Of a stretch of 64,000 nt of DNA, positions 12,865 through 25,473 are shown piece after piece (position 1 is the stretch's first letter; every line of letters starts with the position of its first letter). Origin of the DNA: Ricinus communis (taxonomy: Eukaryota; Streptophyta; Magnoliopsida; Malpighiales; Euphorbiaceae); the NCBI RefSeq assembly GCF_019578655.1, contig NC_063262.1:8873582-8937581 (forward strand). The letters run 5' to 3'. The notes under the pieces are model-generated. The model saw only the letters and a list, made by a program, of their open reading frames with translations, was not told the DNA's origin and ran no database searches. The translations under genes and the position numbers were made by a program.

Positions 12865-13627
12865 GTTTAATTTGTAAAAAGATATGAAGATAATTATCAT
12901 TTTTCATAATTCAGTGGTAAATTTTTTTATTATGAATTTTTTTTTATTTTTTATAAATTTGTCAATATTTTTATAAATCAGTAAATCTCGCAAAAATTAT
13001 CATTGTTGTAATATCATTTATTTTTTCACAACTAGTTTCATTTAGGAAAAAAGTTGAAAAAGATTTTCATTTTTCATAATTTAACAATATATTTTGTGAT
13101 TATAAAAAATTTAATATTTTTTATAAATTATTAAATTTCATAAAAGCAATTATCTTTTCGTAATATCATTTATTTTTTCGCAAGTAATAATACTCATAAA
13201 AAATTAGTATAATTTGTAAAAAAATAAAAAGATTGTTATTTTTTTATAATTTAACAATATATTCTGTGATTACAAAAAATTTAACATTTTTTATAAACTC
13301 GTCATTTCTTTCGTAAATTATTAAATTTCAAAAGTATTTATGTTTTTGTATAATGATTCAGTTTTTTCAATTATTAACTCTTATGAAAAATAGAATAATT
13401 TATGAAAGAATATGAAAAAAATTGTCATTTTTTATAATTTAGTAATATATTTTAAAATTATGAAATATTTAGTATTTTTTATAAATTTGATATTTTTCTT
13501 CATAAATCATTAAATTTAATAAAAATAATTATTTTTTATAATATTATCTAATTTTTCACAATTAGTAACACTTATGAAAAATTAGTATAATTTATAAAAA
13601 ATATAAAAAAATTATTATTTTTTATAA
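12865..13627. repeat. AT-rich tandem repeat, about 4 imperfect units of 170-190 bp
   Basis: A block that begins with a TTTGTAAAAA-type motif, runs through TTTTTCATAATTTA and ends in a TAATATCATTTATTTTTTC-type motif recurs with starts near 12869, 13041, 13209, 13397 and 13586. Units are diverged, with period lengthening from about 170 to about 189 bp. It ends about 300 bp upstream of the PPR gene start. Confidence 0.7.
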
Positions 13628-13915
13628 AGTATTATTTACTTTTATCATTACAGAATTGTGGAGGGTTTAACTGGTTACTCGTCATATCTTTACTTATAAA
13701 ATTTAGAACTTATAAAATTTACAAATAAGATTAAAGTAATTAAAAAGTAGTGATGTTTAAAATAAAATAAAAAAATTAACCATTTAATTAATTTTCTTAA
13801 ATCAAAATCACACCAACATTAACTGTTTTTTTCTTTCTTCATCATAATTTGGTTTTCCGGTTTGGCCGATTTTTCTCTCGCCCCCGGTTAGACTGTCTCG
13901 CTTAGGTGTAGAGCG

Positions 13916-15859
13916 ATGAGAAGAGTTGTGCAAAGACCTCCCTCCCTTCTGTCTGCAACACTTCACTTCTTTCAACTTCCTATTTCCTACAACAATGGCG
14001 AATCACTCTCAAAGTTGTGTCTCACCTCAAACCGCAGATGGGTTTTCACTTCAAATTCTCTTCCACCTCCAGAATGGATAGACCCTTTCGTTGACCTCTC
14101 TGACGTAGCCTCAAGAACCCATCAAGACCTTAAGCCATCTCCATGGGTCAATCAAATTCTTGCTCTCTTAGATGGGTCTTCGAATATGGAATCCAATTTA
14201 GATACCTTTTGTCACATGTTCTTGATCAAGTTGTCACCGAGTTTTGTATCATTTATTTTAAGGTCCACTGAGCTGCAGACAAAACCTGATGTTGCTATAA
14301 GGTTCTTTACTTGGGCTGGTAAGCAAAAGAAGTACACTCATAATCTCGAATGTTATGTTTCTTTGATTGATGTTTTGGCTACAAATGGTGTCCTTGATAG
14401 TGTTAAGTCAGTGTTTAGTAAGTTTAAAGAAATGGGGTTGATAATGACTGTCTATTCGTCGAATTCTTTGATTAAGAGCTTTGGGAATTTGGGGATGGTA
14501 GAAGAGGTGTTATGGGTGTGGCGAAGGATGAAGGAAAATGGGATTGAACCAAGTTTGTTTAGTTATAACTTTCTTGTCAATGGTTTGGTTAATTCCAAGT
14601 TCATTGAATCTGCTGAAAGAGTATTTGAGGTTATGGAGAACGGTAAAATTGGTCCAGATGTTGTTACATACAATACAATGATTAAAGGCTATTGTGAGGT
14701 AGGCAAAACTCGGAAAGCTTTTGAGAAATTAAAAGCTATGGAGTTAAGAAATGTTGCACCTGATAAGATTACTTATATGACTTTGATTCAGGCTTGTTAT
14801 GCAGAGGGAGATTTTGATTCTTGTTTAGGTTTATATCATGAAATGGATGAAAAGGGTTTGGAAATCCCACCTCATGTATATAGTTTAGTGATTGGAGGTC
14901 TTTGTAAAGATGGGAAACGTGTGGAAGGATATACTGTTTTTGAGAATATGATTTCAAAGGGGTGCAAAGCAAATGTGGCGATATATACAGCATTGATCGA
15001 CTCAAATGCAAAATGTGGTAATATGGGAGAGGCAATGTTGCTTTTCAAGAGGATGAAAAAGGAAGGGCTTGAACCAGATGAAGTTACTTATGGTGTCATT
15101 GTCAATAGCTTGTGTAAGAGTGGGAGATTGGATGAGGCTTTGGAGTATATGGAGTTCTGCAGTGGCAAGGGCGTGGCAGTCAATGCAATGTTTTATTCTA
15201 GCCTTATTGATGGATTAGGTAAGTCTGGGAGGGTGGATGAAGCTGAAAGAATTTTTTACGAGATGGTGAAGAAAGGATGCCCACCAGATTCGTATTGTTA
15301 TAATGCCCTTATTGATGCCCTTGCTAAGTGTGGTAAGATTGATGAAGCATTAGCATTATCTAAGAGAATGGAGGTTGATGGCTGTGATCAAACAGTTTAT
15401 ACATACACAATACTCATAACCGGATTGTTCAGAGAACACCGAAATGAAGAGGCATTAACACTATGGGATCTAATGATTGATAAGGGTATTACTCCGACTG
15501 CAGCTGCTTTCAGGGCTCTATCAACTGGGCTTTGTCTATCTGGCAAGGTAGCCAGAGCTTGCAAGATTTTGGATGAGATGGCACCTATGGGTGTTATCCC
15601 TGAGACAGCTTTTGATGATATGATCAATATATTGTGTAAAGCAGGCCGTATCAAGGAGGCATGCAAGTTGGCTGATGGAATTGTTGATAGGGGCAGAGAA
15701 ATTCCAGGACGGGTTCGCACTGTTCTGATCAATGCATTAAGGAAAGCTGGCAATGCGGACTTGGCCTTAAAGTTGATGCGCAGCAAGATAGGCATTGGAT
15801 ATGACAGAATGGGCAGTGTTAAGAGGCGAGTGAAGTTTCGGATTCTCGTTGAAAGTTGA
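13916..15859 (+). CDS. P-class pentatricopeptide repeat protein, probably mitochondrial (At1g03560-like)
   Basis: A single uninterrupted 647-residue frame, as usual for plant PPR genes. The first about 45 residues are rich in Arg, Ser and Leu with almost no acidic residues, which fits an organelle presequence. From about residue 140 to 600 there are more than ten 35-residue helical repeats with the P-type pattern (V-T-Y-N-T-M-I-K-G-Y-C, V-Y-T-Y-T-I-L-I-T-G-L and similar). No E, E+ or DYW domain follows, so this is a P-class protein likely to act in RNA stabilisation, splicing or translation rather than deaminase editing. The C-terminal segment around G-Y-D-R-M-G-S-V-K-R-R-V-K-F and the N-terminal N-S-L-P-P-P-E-W-I match, from memory, the Arabidopsis At1g03560 group. 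The RNA target is unknown. No disruption is visible. Confidence 0.93.
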   Translation: MRRVVQRPPSLLSATLHFFQLPISYNNGESLSKLCLTSNRRWVFTSNSLPPPEWIDPFVDLSDVASRTHQDLKPSPWVNQILALLDGSSNMESNLDTFCHMFLIKLSPSFVSFILRSTELQTKPDVAIRFFTWAGKQKKYTHNLECYVSLIDVLATNGVLDSVKSVFSKFKEMGLIMTVYSSNSLIKSFGNLGMVEEVLWVWRRMKENGIEPSLFSYNFLVNGLVNSKFIESAERVFEVMENGKIGPDVVTYNTMIKGYCEVGKTRKAFEKLKAMELRNVAPDKITYMTLIQACYAEGDFDSCLGLYHEMDEKGLEIPPHVYSLVIGGLCKDGKRVEGYTVFENMISKGCKANVAIYTALIDSNAKCGNMGEAMLLFKRMKKEGLEPDEVTYGVIVNSLCKSGRLDEALEYMEFCSGKGVAVNAMFYSSLIDGLGKSGRVDEAERIFYEMVKKGCPPDSYCYNALIDALAKCGKIDEALALSKRMEVDGCDQTVYTYTILITGLFREHRNEEALTLWDLMIDKGITPTAAAFRALSTGLCLSGKVARACKILDEMAPMGVIPETAFDDMINILCKAGRIKEACKLADGIVDRGREIPGRVRTVLINALRKAGNADLALKLMRSKIGIGYDRMGSVKRRVKFRILVES

Positions 15860-17680
15860 TTCTTTTTCCAGATCAGACTCTTTAACTCCTCAGGTTATAT
15901 TTTAAGAGATGGTAACTCTTCTTCATTCTGGTGCATCAACACTTTATATTTGATGATGAACCTTTGACACAACTGGCCTGAAAACTTGGCCAGTGCAGCA
16001 ATTGGTGAATTTAGAATGCATAGTAGGAAGTATCACAAACATTTGGGAAAATAACCTTCTTATCTCCCTAGAACATTCGTGAACTCATACTCTTACTTTT
16101 CCACCTGCCAACCAGTATGATTACAAACTCCCAGGATAGAAGGGGAATTGTGAGGGACTTTTGAAATCCAAAATACCCCAGTGCAATTTAGTGAGGTGCT
16201 GTAGGCTATTAGCTAAACCCAGAAGAACCTACAAATTTTACCTCATTTTCTTCTGCACTAAATGATCTGTTTCTTTCCACTAATCTGACACTGATGACCA
16301 TACAAGAGATCCACACTAATCAAGGACTGAAGCCTTTAGCTTGTCCACGCTAATAGCACACCGAGCACCTCTAGCAACAGAGCAGAAGGCCAAAAGAGTA
16401 GGTGACTAGGAAATCTGGCAGCGCCAGGAACACCAAGTTCCTGGAAACACAAGAATCCCATGGATTGCTCCCAACATTCTGGTAAACAGCAAATTATGAG
16501 AAGAACATGAATTCCATAAGCTCCATGATGACTGCTATATCAAGTTATTAACACATACAGTGTTTCTAAATGCCGAAGGACAGAGAGAACACGAGTATGG
16601 AACAGCACTATGTACGAGATCCACAAATATGTAAGCCGAGCTGAACTCTAGTTCTCTGTTATGGAAGGTGGAGTTCAGAGAAGCAAAAGTATCTGTGGAG
16701 TTCAGAGAAGCAAAAGTATCTGTGGAGTTCAGAGAAGCAAAAGTATCTGAGGTTTGGGGGTGGAGTAGCACGTTGATACGAAAGATTAACAGTAGGAGGT
16801 CCGTATGGACCTGAAAGAGCTTGAAGCTTCTGTTGTCTTTCAGACTGTACTATGAAGAACTGTATTATCTGTTAGACTGTCACCCCAGCTGCAGGGAGTT
16901 TGATACCCAGGGAGAGGGAGTGTGAGTTTTGAATAATTGATCTTACTAATGGGCAAAGAACTGTAATCCTTGTACCCCTTTGTTCTGGCATTTGTAAAGG
17001 GATGTGCTCCATACTTGTTATCAAGTCAATTACTGTAATAGCGTGTACCACCAAAATATCCATATTGATGAACAGAAAAACCATGTTAACAATGGAGAAA
17101 AATGGCAGCCCTTCCTTAAAAGGTTAGTACTTCATAACATACTTGGAATGTGCTAATATATCAACGAAATCAGCATATCAATCTCTGGGAAGATGAAAAG
17201 AAATATTCTAACAAACTGGGGAACATCAATTCAAACAAGTAACAAGAAAAGGAAGCCACTTTCCAAATGAATCAAGTTCAATTCAATAACCAAAGATATG
17301 GCTTTAACACCAAGGAGCTAATCCCTCACCTATATCTAAACGAAGACTTCAAAAAAGCCTTTAAGGTATACATTCATTGTCAAAGAAATCAACACTGGCA
17401 TCCAGTGCATGAAAATTGAATTCCAGAGAAAAATAAAAATAAAAATCAACTAATATAAACAATACTGTGATGGAGTTCTTCCCTCTAAGTTGTATAACTT
17501 TTGCTATAAGAAACTCCCTGCTATTTAGCAAATGCGTATTCAATTCTTGGTTAGCATACCAGCTCCCACCGAAATACCCAGTCTTCCATTTCATCTGCTA
17601 CCGGGAGTCCTGATCTCTTATCAGTGCTCTGCTTGAGTTTCTTCTTTTATAGACTTCAGCTTATGTTGCCCCCATCAGCT
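15860..17680. other. PPR 3' flank and DHHC gene 3' UTR, no other gene seen
   Basis: The PPR and DHHC genes converge here. Apart from the 27-bp triple repeat at 16668-16748 I see no coding exon or transposon; the short open frames have no recognisable domain. Confidence 0.45.
16668..16748. repeat. 27-bp tandem repeat, 3 perfect units
   Basis: Three identical 27-mers lie head to tail (16668-16694, 16695-16721, 16722-16748), each starting GTGGAGTTCAGAG and ending AAGTATCT. The period is a multiple of three, so a minus-strand frame through it reads a 9-residue repeat, but no gene is supported there. Confidence 0.95.
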
Positions 17681-20600
17681 TCAAATGTTGTCTGCCTCTT
17701 CAACATTGCGGCGCTCAGATATTTTTGAAAGATCGTTTTCAATATCCAGATTATCTTCTACTTTTGCTCGACGGAAACCATCTGAATCATCTATGTTTAT
17801 TTCTCGTGCCAAACGCACAGGTGGCATTGATGATTGTTCTCGTACAAGTGAACGAAACTTATTTCTTGAAGGCTTCATCCTGGTGCAAAATACCTCGAGA
17901 AAATTAATTAGGCATCCCCGGTTGTAGACATTTGGCCCGTTGCGCGCTCCATAACGGAAATTTTCGTATGTGGTCTGATAAAATTAATAAATAATCAGAG
18001 AACTACAGAAAATGGAAAGAAAACAAGATGTATATAAGAAGAAGCCCCTTTTCATTATCCAAATCAAGACTTCTTTAGTTCCATAATGGATGCGATTTTT
18101 CATTTAAAGAAAAAGAGCCTCTAATCAAAACAAAAGTACTGTATATACACCTTTCAGGCATAGATACAAATGTGAAAAAAAACACAAGAAATGGTCTGGT
18201 TGAAACATGATATGTATTTCCCATTATGCACCCTTCCAGACCAATGACTCTCAGAGTGGATAAGTGTTCGAAGAGGTTGGCAACATGACAATTCTGTTAA
18301 ATATATGGCACAGCGAGATCCTGATATAGCCATATACACTGCTTAAATACAGGAGAAGAGAGTTGTCCTGACCTGGTTTCTGCCTATAAGATATAGATGG
18401 AAGCAGGTGAGACCGCCAACAAACCATAGGAAAAAGAAGCAATAGCCCATTAATATCACAGATGCAGGAGACTTTTTCATTGCCTTCCAGACAGTTCCAT
18501 AATCATCCATAAGAAGTTTTATGTTCACAGCAGACATTGCAAAGACAAAGATGCATAGAAGAGCTGATGAAGAAACAAACAGAAAGAAGTAACGGTAGTT
18601 GCGCTGCAAAAGTATAAGAAAACTTAGCATAGTTAGACTAGAGCTTCCAATAAGGCAAACAGAAAAGAGAGAAAAGATTGACCTCCAGAACTAAATTTCA
18701 GGAAAAAAGAAACAAAGAAACAAAGAAACAAAAAACCAAAATGTATTAACTTCTTATTCTCTTTATCATCAGTGTTTCCCCTATATATTATGAAAGCAGT
18801 AGAATACTGGATAAAAAATAGTGTAGGCTAATATAACATTCACTCATCAATTTTGTTAGAGTTTAGCAAAATGTCTCTGAATTAACTAACGAACCATCCT
18901 CTATAAGCAGATTCGAGAAACGAAGATCTTAAATATGTGAAATTAATTCATGGCAGTTTGTATTAATAAATACAACTTAGCAGGAGGAGAAAGTTGACCA
19001 GAATTTGAAATTCAGAAGTTATCACTAGAATAGAAATTATGAACCGACTTTTCCTAAACTTTCAGATAGGTTCTCAATTTGATCCAAAAGTTCCAAACAC
19101 ACATTCCAAGAAAAATATCTTGAGCAGTGTAGACCACTTACCAGTCCAATGCACTGGCCCACCCATGGACAATGGTGATCAAACCGCTCCACACAGTTAT
19201 CACATACAGAACAATGGGAGCAACGCGGCGGACGGTATAACATGCATGTCTCACAATACTTCACTTTCACATGCTTACCATTTACAAGGACATCCTTGGT
19301 TCGGGGCAATCGTGGAGTTGGTGTTTGTCTCCCACCAACGTCAAGTGAGGCTGAAGAGTCATAAATATCTTCCTCTGGAGGATGCAAATTGCGAGGAACA
19401 ATGCCTGGGTCTCGTGCTGAGGTAAGAAGAAGAAGCACCAGTACCTGTTTTGTAAACAATGGTTACAACTGGACAACATTTCCCAAGAAACCATAGTCTA
19501 AAACACAGTTGGAATAGAAAACAAAAACAAGCATACCATGGACACAGAAAAAAGAAGAACATCAGACTCCAGGGTACAATGCCTTTATAAGATATTGGAA
19601 CATGGGACAATATCAGGCAAGCTAACAGAAGCATTATGCATGAATATTAAGTAATTATTATTCACTATATTTCTCAAATCATTATCCTGGGATTCTTCTG
19701 ATTTTATGGTGACTGTAGAACTAAAAGAGACAAATGCAGTCACCTTCTACACCTCTCTGCAAATGACAAATGCACTCATTTCTTATCTGGTTTTCTCGTG
19801 CTTCCACACATCCCTTTTAACATCTGACCTGAGGAAAAAAATTTTCACAAGAATTCCAGCATGATACCTCTCAAAGATTCATTCCCTTAGTACACACAAA
19901 AAAAAAGAAAAAAGAAGAAGAGAAAAGAAACAGCAAATAAGCATTATATCATTATGAACAAAAGCACAGGTTAATAGTGGAAGGAATCAGCAGCACTGAC
20001 ATAGATTGTGAACAGAATTACTATTGCCAGAATTACATAGCCTGCATTATATGTTGGAAATTCATGGAGGAGGTTCTTTGCAACATTCGTACAGAAGATA
20101 ATAACAGGGACCACGATGAGCAATATGGTAACAACCAGTGACTTAGCGTCTGGGCCAAAAATAAGCCTTCCATTAAAAAGGAATATCTGCATAATATAAA
20201 ACCAAAAAGAGAAGAATATTCAGAGAACACATTTAGAGGAATCATACCAAACAACCAGCAGATATTTCTCTCCCCTCCCTTTCTTCTTGTTGTGAAAGCA
20301 AACAATTTTACAGATCACTGTCTTTTACAGTGAAGAATTAACAAACAACATTAAAGTATAAAGTGAACAAAAATCAGAAGATGAACAGCTGATACCGAAT
20401 TCATGATGAGCAGAAATTGCTTCTTTGTCATTCAACAACTTGAGCATAAGGTAACCTATAAAGAATCTATTTGCCAAAACTTTAATAAAAGAAGAATTTC
20501 ACGTGCCAAACTTTATGTCCAGATCCTTGATTTCAAATAGGGAAATGGTCCAGACAATTACATTTCATCATCGATTTTCAATTTAAGTTTTTCTTTTTGT

Positions 20601-21049
20601 TACAGTACTAATGATTCAAATCAAGAGTAATTTTGCATTCATTGTTATGCATAAAGGTAACATCCAACTATGAATACCGCCAGTTTTCAAAAATTCATAA
20701 GTTATATTAAAAACTTCAACGAGAATCAAAATATGAACTTGCTAATCTCTCTTCAGCATCTTTAAGGTCAACAAAATTATTAACACCAAAAATTGAAACT
20801 TGAAATAATGTAAATAAAAGCAGGCCGCCCTCAGTCTGAAACTCACTCTCGCACAAGCAATTTGATCAAAGAAGCAGCAAAATCAAGAAACTAAACATAA
20901 CCCAGATCATATTTGACCATAAAAACAGAATCAAACAAATTCCAATAATAACAGATAATCAAGCAGAAAATGCTGAAGCAGCAGTAGCAAGAAAAAGGAG
21001 GAAAACTTACATTGCGTCCCTTCCAAACTTGGTAGACAAGCTTAGCCAT
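17681..21049 (-). CDS. DHHC-type protein S-acyltransferase (palmitoyltransferase), five exons
   Basis: The gene encodes an integral membrane enzyme that transfers palmitate to protein cysteines. Exons in gene order are 21011-21049, 20001-20186, 19142-19444, 18373-18603 and 17681-17974, all GT-AG, giving 1053 bp and 350 aa. The start Met (21047-21049) opens [11 protein letters not shown]. Two hydrophobic segments lie near residues 32-48 and 62-83. The Cys-rich domain in exon 3 ends in D-H-H-C at about residues 164-167, followed by P-W-V-G-Q-C-I-G. Exon 4 carries two more membrane spans (near 182-200 and 225-248). Exon 5 starts with the T-T-x-E motif and has the N-x-Y-N-x-G aromatic motif. This matches the plant PAT05-PAT09 type, though its C-terminal tail (about 70 residues) is shorter than usual. 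Probably at Golgi, plasma or vacuolar membranes (family knowledge). Confidence 0.92.
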
Positions 21050-21143
21050 TAGAAGATACTCTTAACAAGAAGTAGCAAAATAGAAAAAGAGTGGAATATT
21101 TGAAACTTGCACAAGTAGTAGAAGTTCATTTCTTTTTTCTTTT

Positions 21144-21167
21144 GAGAGAGAGAGAGAGAGAGAGAGA
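21144..21167. repeat. (GA)n microsatellite in the DHHC gene leader
   Basis: About 12 GA units, 95 bp upstream of the DHHC start codon. On the coding (minus) strand this is a CT tract, common in plant core promoters and 5' UTRs. Confidence 0.85.
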
Positions 21168-21169
21168 AA

Positions 21170-23280
21170 GGGAGAGGCGGTTCTTGGGTTCAAATTATGA
21201 GCTGGAAGGAAATGATGGGGTAGTGGGTTTTGCTGGGGCTTTTGGAACTTTCTTTTTTCTTTTTTTGGTTTTGGAATGTGGGATAAAGAAATGAGGATTA
21301 AATTATTAGAAAACAAAATAAGAGTGAAGGTTTGGGACTTGAGGCTGATAGGTCTGTGTGTGTTTAATAAATAAATAATAAAGTACTTTTTTGTGACATA
21401 TATTCTCTGGACTACTCTTGGACTGAACTTTGATTAAATGACTTATTTGACCATCTCTGTCTTTTTCTTTTTTTCTTTTTTTTTTTCCCTTTCTTTTCTA
21501 CCTTTTTTTGTTTTTGCTACTCTTATTTTACTTTTTTCTTTTTTACCTGTCCACATCTGATAACAATAAAATATATCCACTAAAGGATTAAAAAGAAAGA
21601 ATTTTTATTGTTAAAACGACAAAGTATTAATTTCCTCCTAAATTTGTGTCAAAATAATAAAAGCTGTTCCATGATTTTGATTTAGTATGTCATCAAATCA
21701 GTAAAATTGTGATATTTAATCTTATTTTTATAAATCAGTTTTATCTCTGACAGTTACAGAACAGTTAAATAAAAATGATATAAAAAAATAAAATAAAATA
21801 TCACCATTTTATTATGAGTCTTTTAATAATGTAGTGAATTAAATTTATATAATAATTTCTCGTTTAGTTATTAGATTGTAGAGTTTAAACTTTTTTACTA
21901 ATGTATTCAAAGTTTTCTATCTTTAAAAATTTAATTTCATATTTTATAAATTCAATTCGTTTCTAACATCTCATTCTAAAATTAATTTAGCAAATTAAGA
22001 ATTAAAAAGTCATTTCTTAATATCAAAAAAATTTAAACTTCTAATTTATTTTGTTTCTTTTAGTTTTCTATTTAGTTTTTTATAAAAAGAATAATTCAAT
22101 AGTTACATATTTCCACTAATCGCTACTACTTTCACCATTGACCCCAACCACCATTGCCTCCATTTTCACCATTAATTGGTCATTTCAACATCTAACTCAT
22201 CACCCTCTTCATTACCAGTTACTAAAGAAGAGCAGTAGGATGATTAATTAGATGTTTTAGGGTTGGAAAATTCTATAAATGATTTAAAACAAAAAATATA
22301 AATGTAAATTAATATCTATTTTGATAATTTATGATAAAAAAATTATTAGACTCACACTCGCACTCGTGAATTAATGCGTGCAAAAAACGCATGGTGGGAA
22401 GTAAAAATTTAAATCTGTTTAGTTTGAAAGCCACAACTATTGAGCTTAAATTAAGGAGCAAGATTGACATTTTGTCCATAAAAAAGCATCCCAACAATAT
22501 TTTTTATATATCTCCGTATTAAATTATAAATAGTTAACTTTTTATTTTAACTTATTTTAAAATACGCGTGTACTCTAACTATAATCTCTATTTTACTTTC
22601 TAATTAGTTTTTATTAATAAAATAATAAGAAAAAAATGAATAAGGAGAGAGGATGTGACTCTTACATTATGCATGGGATTCGAGAGAAAAAGAGATGGGA
22701 AAATTTTTATCCTATTATGTTTGGTTACATAAAAAGAATCATTAAAATAAAAAGAGAGAAAATATATAAAATTTGGATGAGTGGGAAGGTAAGAAAATAA
22801 TAATTATTAAAAAAACACAAAACCCTTAAGTTGATATGTAAATTTTAAAAAGAATTATGTCATTACATAAAGAAATACATGTAAATTTTACAAGTTTTAA
22901 TTAATTTTACAATGAAATGCATACAAGTTTCCTTCTTACCTTGATAAAATTACGAGATATCTACTTAATTAATTGGTAAAACATGGAAAGTGATGGCATT
23001 ATGCAAATAATAGAAAATGATATTTGGTTTTACTTGGAAGGATCTTGGTAAATGCTACTATTAATACATGTATACATAATATTAATAGCAAATAATGAGA
23101 GAAATCTATTTCTTTCTCTATATTGCAGATAGAAATTTAATTAGTGTTATCAATTAAAAATAATTCTAGTAAGTCCAAGTTCAGGAAATATTTTTGCCTA
23201 TATCTAGAGACCAAAGTGGCAAAATAAAGAGATTGTGTAAATATAAAATCTAATGAAAGAAAACCTAAAATTTATATAAG
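21170..23280. other. DHHC gene promoter region and AT-rich intergenic DNA
   Basis: Upstream of the DHHC gene, then AT-rich DNA to the copia remnant. Pyrimidine-rich runs lie at 21460-21545. No exon or RNA gene is supported. Confidence 0.4.
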
Positions 23281-23527
23281 AGGGTTACTTTGAATTACTA
23301 TTGAAAACAAAGTAACATGAATTGAAATGTGATGGAAAAGATATAGTTCTCTTAATTGAATAAGGCTAACACGTAGCAGCTAATAGAGAAAGAATGCCAT
23401 GTTGGCATAACTAACAAGCTAATTAACTTAGCTATTTACAACACTACCTTTAGTAGCTTGACACTCTCCCTCAAGATAAGCATACAAATTTATTATGCTC
23501 ATCTTGCTTAAAAAACTATTGAACTGC

Positions 23528-24979
23528 CTAGATTTGGTCCTTTAGTAAACACAACAACAATTGTTCTTGAGTTCTGACATGCATATGCTTGATGATCCCA
23601 TTCCAAATCTTATGTCTGATGAAATGGCAATCTAATTCTATGTGTTTTGTATGCTCATGAAAAATTGGATTGTTTGCTAAATAGACAGTAGACATATTAT
23701 CACATAATAACTCCACAAGTTGCTCATATTGAAATCTCAAGTCTCTCAGTAAAAAAAAAATCCACATAATCTCACAAGTTGTGGCAGACATCGCTCTATA
23801 TTCTGCTTCAACTAAGATCCTAGATACCAAGCTTTATTTCTTTGATTTCCAACTGATCAAAGAACTACCAAAAAAGTACAAGAAACTGTCAAGGACTTCT
23901 TAGTTTCAAGACAACATGCCCAATCACTATCAATATAGGCTCTTAGTTGTAGATTAGACTCTACATATATGAAAACTCCTTGCCCTGAAGCAAGTTTCAA
24001 ATACCTCAACCCCCTAAATGCTACATCCAAATGTAATTAAGCTGGTCTATCCATGAACTAAGATAAGACATGAACAACATAACAAATGTTTGGCCTTGTC
24101 AAGGTCAAATACAACAACTTTCCAACTAATTATCTATAAATAGTAGGATTCTAGAGTATATCATTATTAATATATTTCAATTTATGATTTACCTCAATAG
24201 GTATGCTATTAAGCTTAGCTTCCAAACATCCATACGCTTGTAACAAATCCGAGACAAACTTCCTTTAACACCCAACAATACCTCTAAATGATCTGGCAAT
24301 CTTAAGTCCTATAAAATATCTCAGATCTCCAAGGTCTTTTAATTTGAAAGTATAACTTAAGACTGCCTTTAATTCATCAATAACTCCTTTACTAGTCCCT
24401 GCAATCACTATGTCATCAACATAGACTAGTAAAGCAACATATTCCTCTCCAATTTTCTTAGTAAAAAGGAATAATCAGCTTTGGATTGAATGAAGCCATT
24501 GAGTAGTGAGCAAGAGTTAAGCTTTTCATTCCACTGCCTTGATGCTTGCTTCAATCCATACAAAGATTTTTAGAGTTTACAAACCATCCTAACTAAGTTC
24601 TTTGTACCATATTTATATGCTTTCTCCCCCTGAATTTGGCATCCTTGAGGAAGCTCTATGTACATATCTTCTTTAAGATCACCATTAAGGCATTTATTGT
24701 TAACATTAAGTTGAGCTAAAAACTATCCCCTAATAGCTACCAGAGCTAAGAAATAACCTTAGTATTATTTATTTAGCAACTGGACTAAAGGTTTCTTAAT
24801 AACCCCTCCTTTTGACTGTATCCTTTGGCTACAGGTCTAGCCTTGTATCTGTCCACAATGACATCAAACTTGTACTTGATTTTATAAATCCATTTAACAC
24901 CCACAATGTTTGTATCATGAGGCATAGGAATAACTTTCCAGGTCTTGTTCTCTTCCAAAGTAACAAGTTCTTCATTCAT
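23528..24979 (-). pseudogene. copia RT-RNase H remnant
   Basis: The reverse-transcriptase N-terminal segment (24979-24785) and the RNase H segment (23830-23528) are each recognisable, but the core between them is split over frames by stops. An A-E-Y-R-A-M / C-D-N-x-S block and H-T-K-H-I-E are the standard copia RNase H landmarks. Non-functional. Confidence 0.75.
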
Positions 24980-25473
24980 AGCTATTTTCCAATGGTCATG
25001 TTTGATGGCCTCATGGTATAAAGTTGGTCTAAAGTTGGAAGAAACAGTGAGAGAAACGGGGCAAGCAGATCATTTATAATGAAGAGAATGAGCTTCAAGA
25101 GAATGATTCAGAGTTCTTGCAGAGTAGAGCCATGCAGTACCAAATACGATATAGATCCTCCAAAGAACAAGGCTTTTTTCGAATAAGCCAATTAATTTAG
25201 GACCCTGCAGATCCACTCTTTTTCCTATTCAAAGATCAGCCCCTTGTCTCTGTGTTTTAACAATGAGAGAAAATTATTTAAATGTAGGGGGCAATTTAAA
25301 ATAAGAAAGGTGATCAAAAATAGGATAAAGAGAAAAATAAGCTTGAATTTGAGATGAATTAGAATGTTTCAGTTTGTGAAGATTCATGCAAGTAAGAAGG
25401 AATTTTGTGTGTTCTAGTATTGTGTCTAGTAGTTGGAACAACATGATAAAAAACAAGAATATTAGCTGGAACA

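Noticed and set aside
14769..15795. Minus-strand frames inside the PPR gene
   Set aside because: Antisense shadows of a 647-codon gene with a clear PPR repeat pattern.
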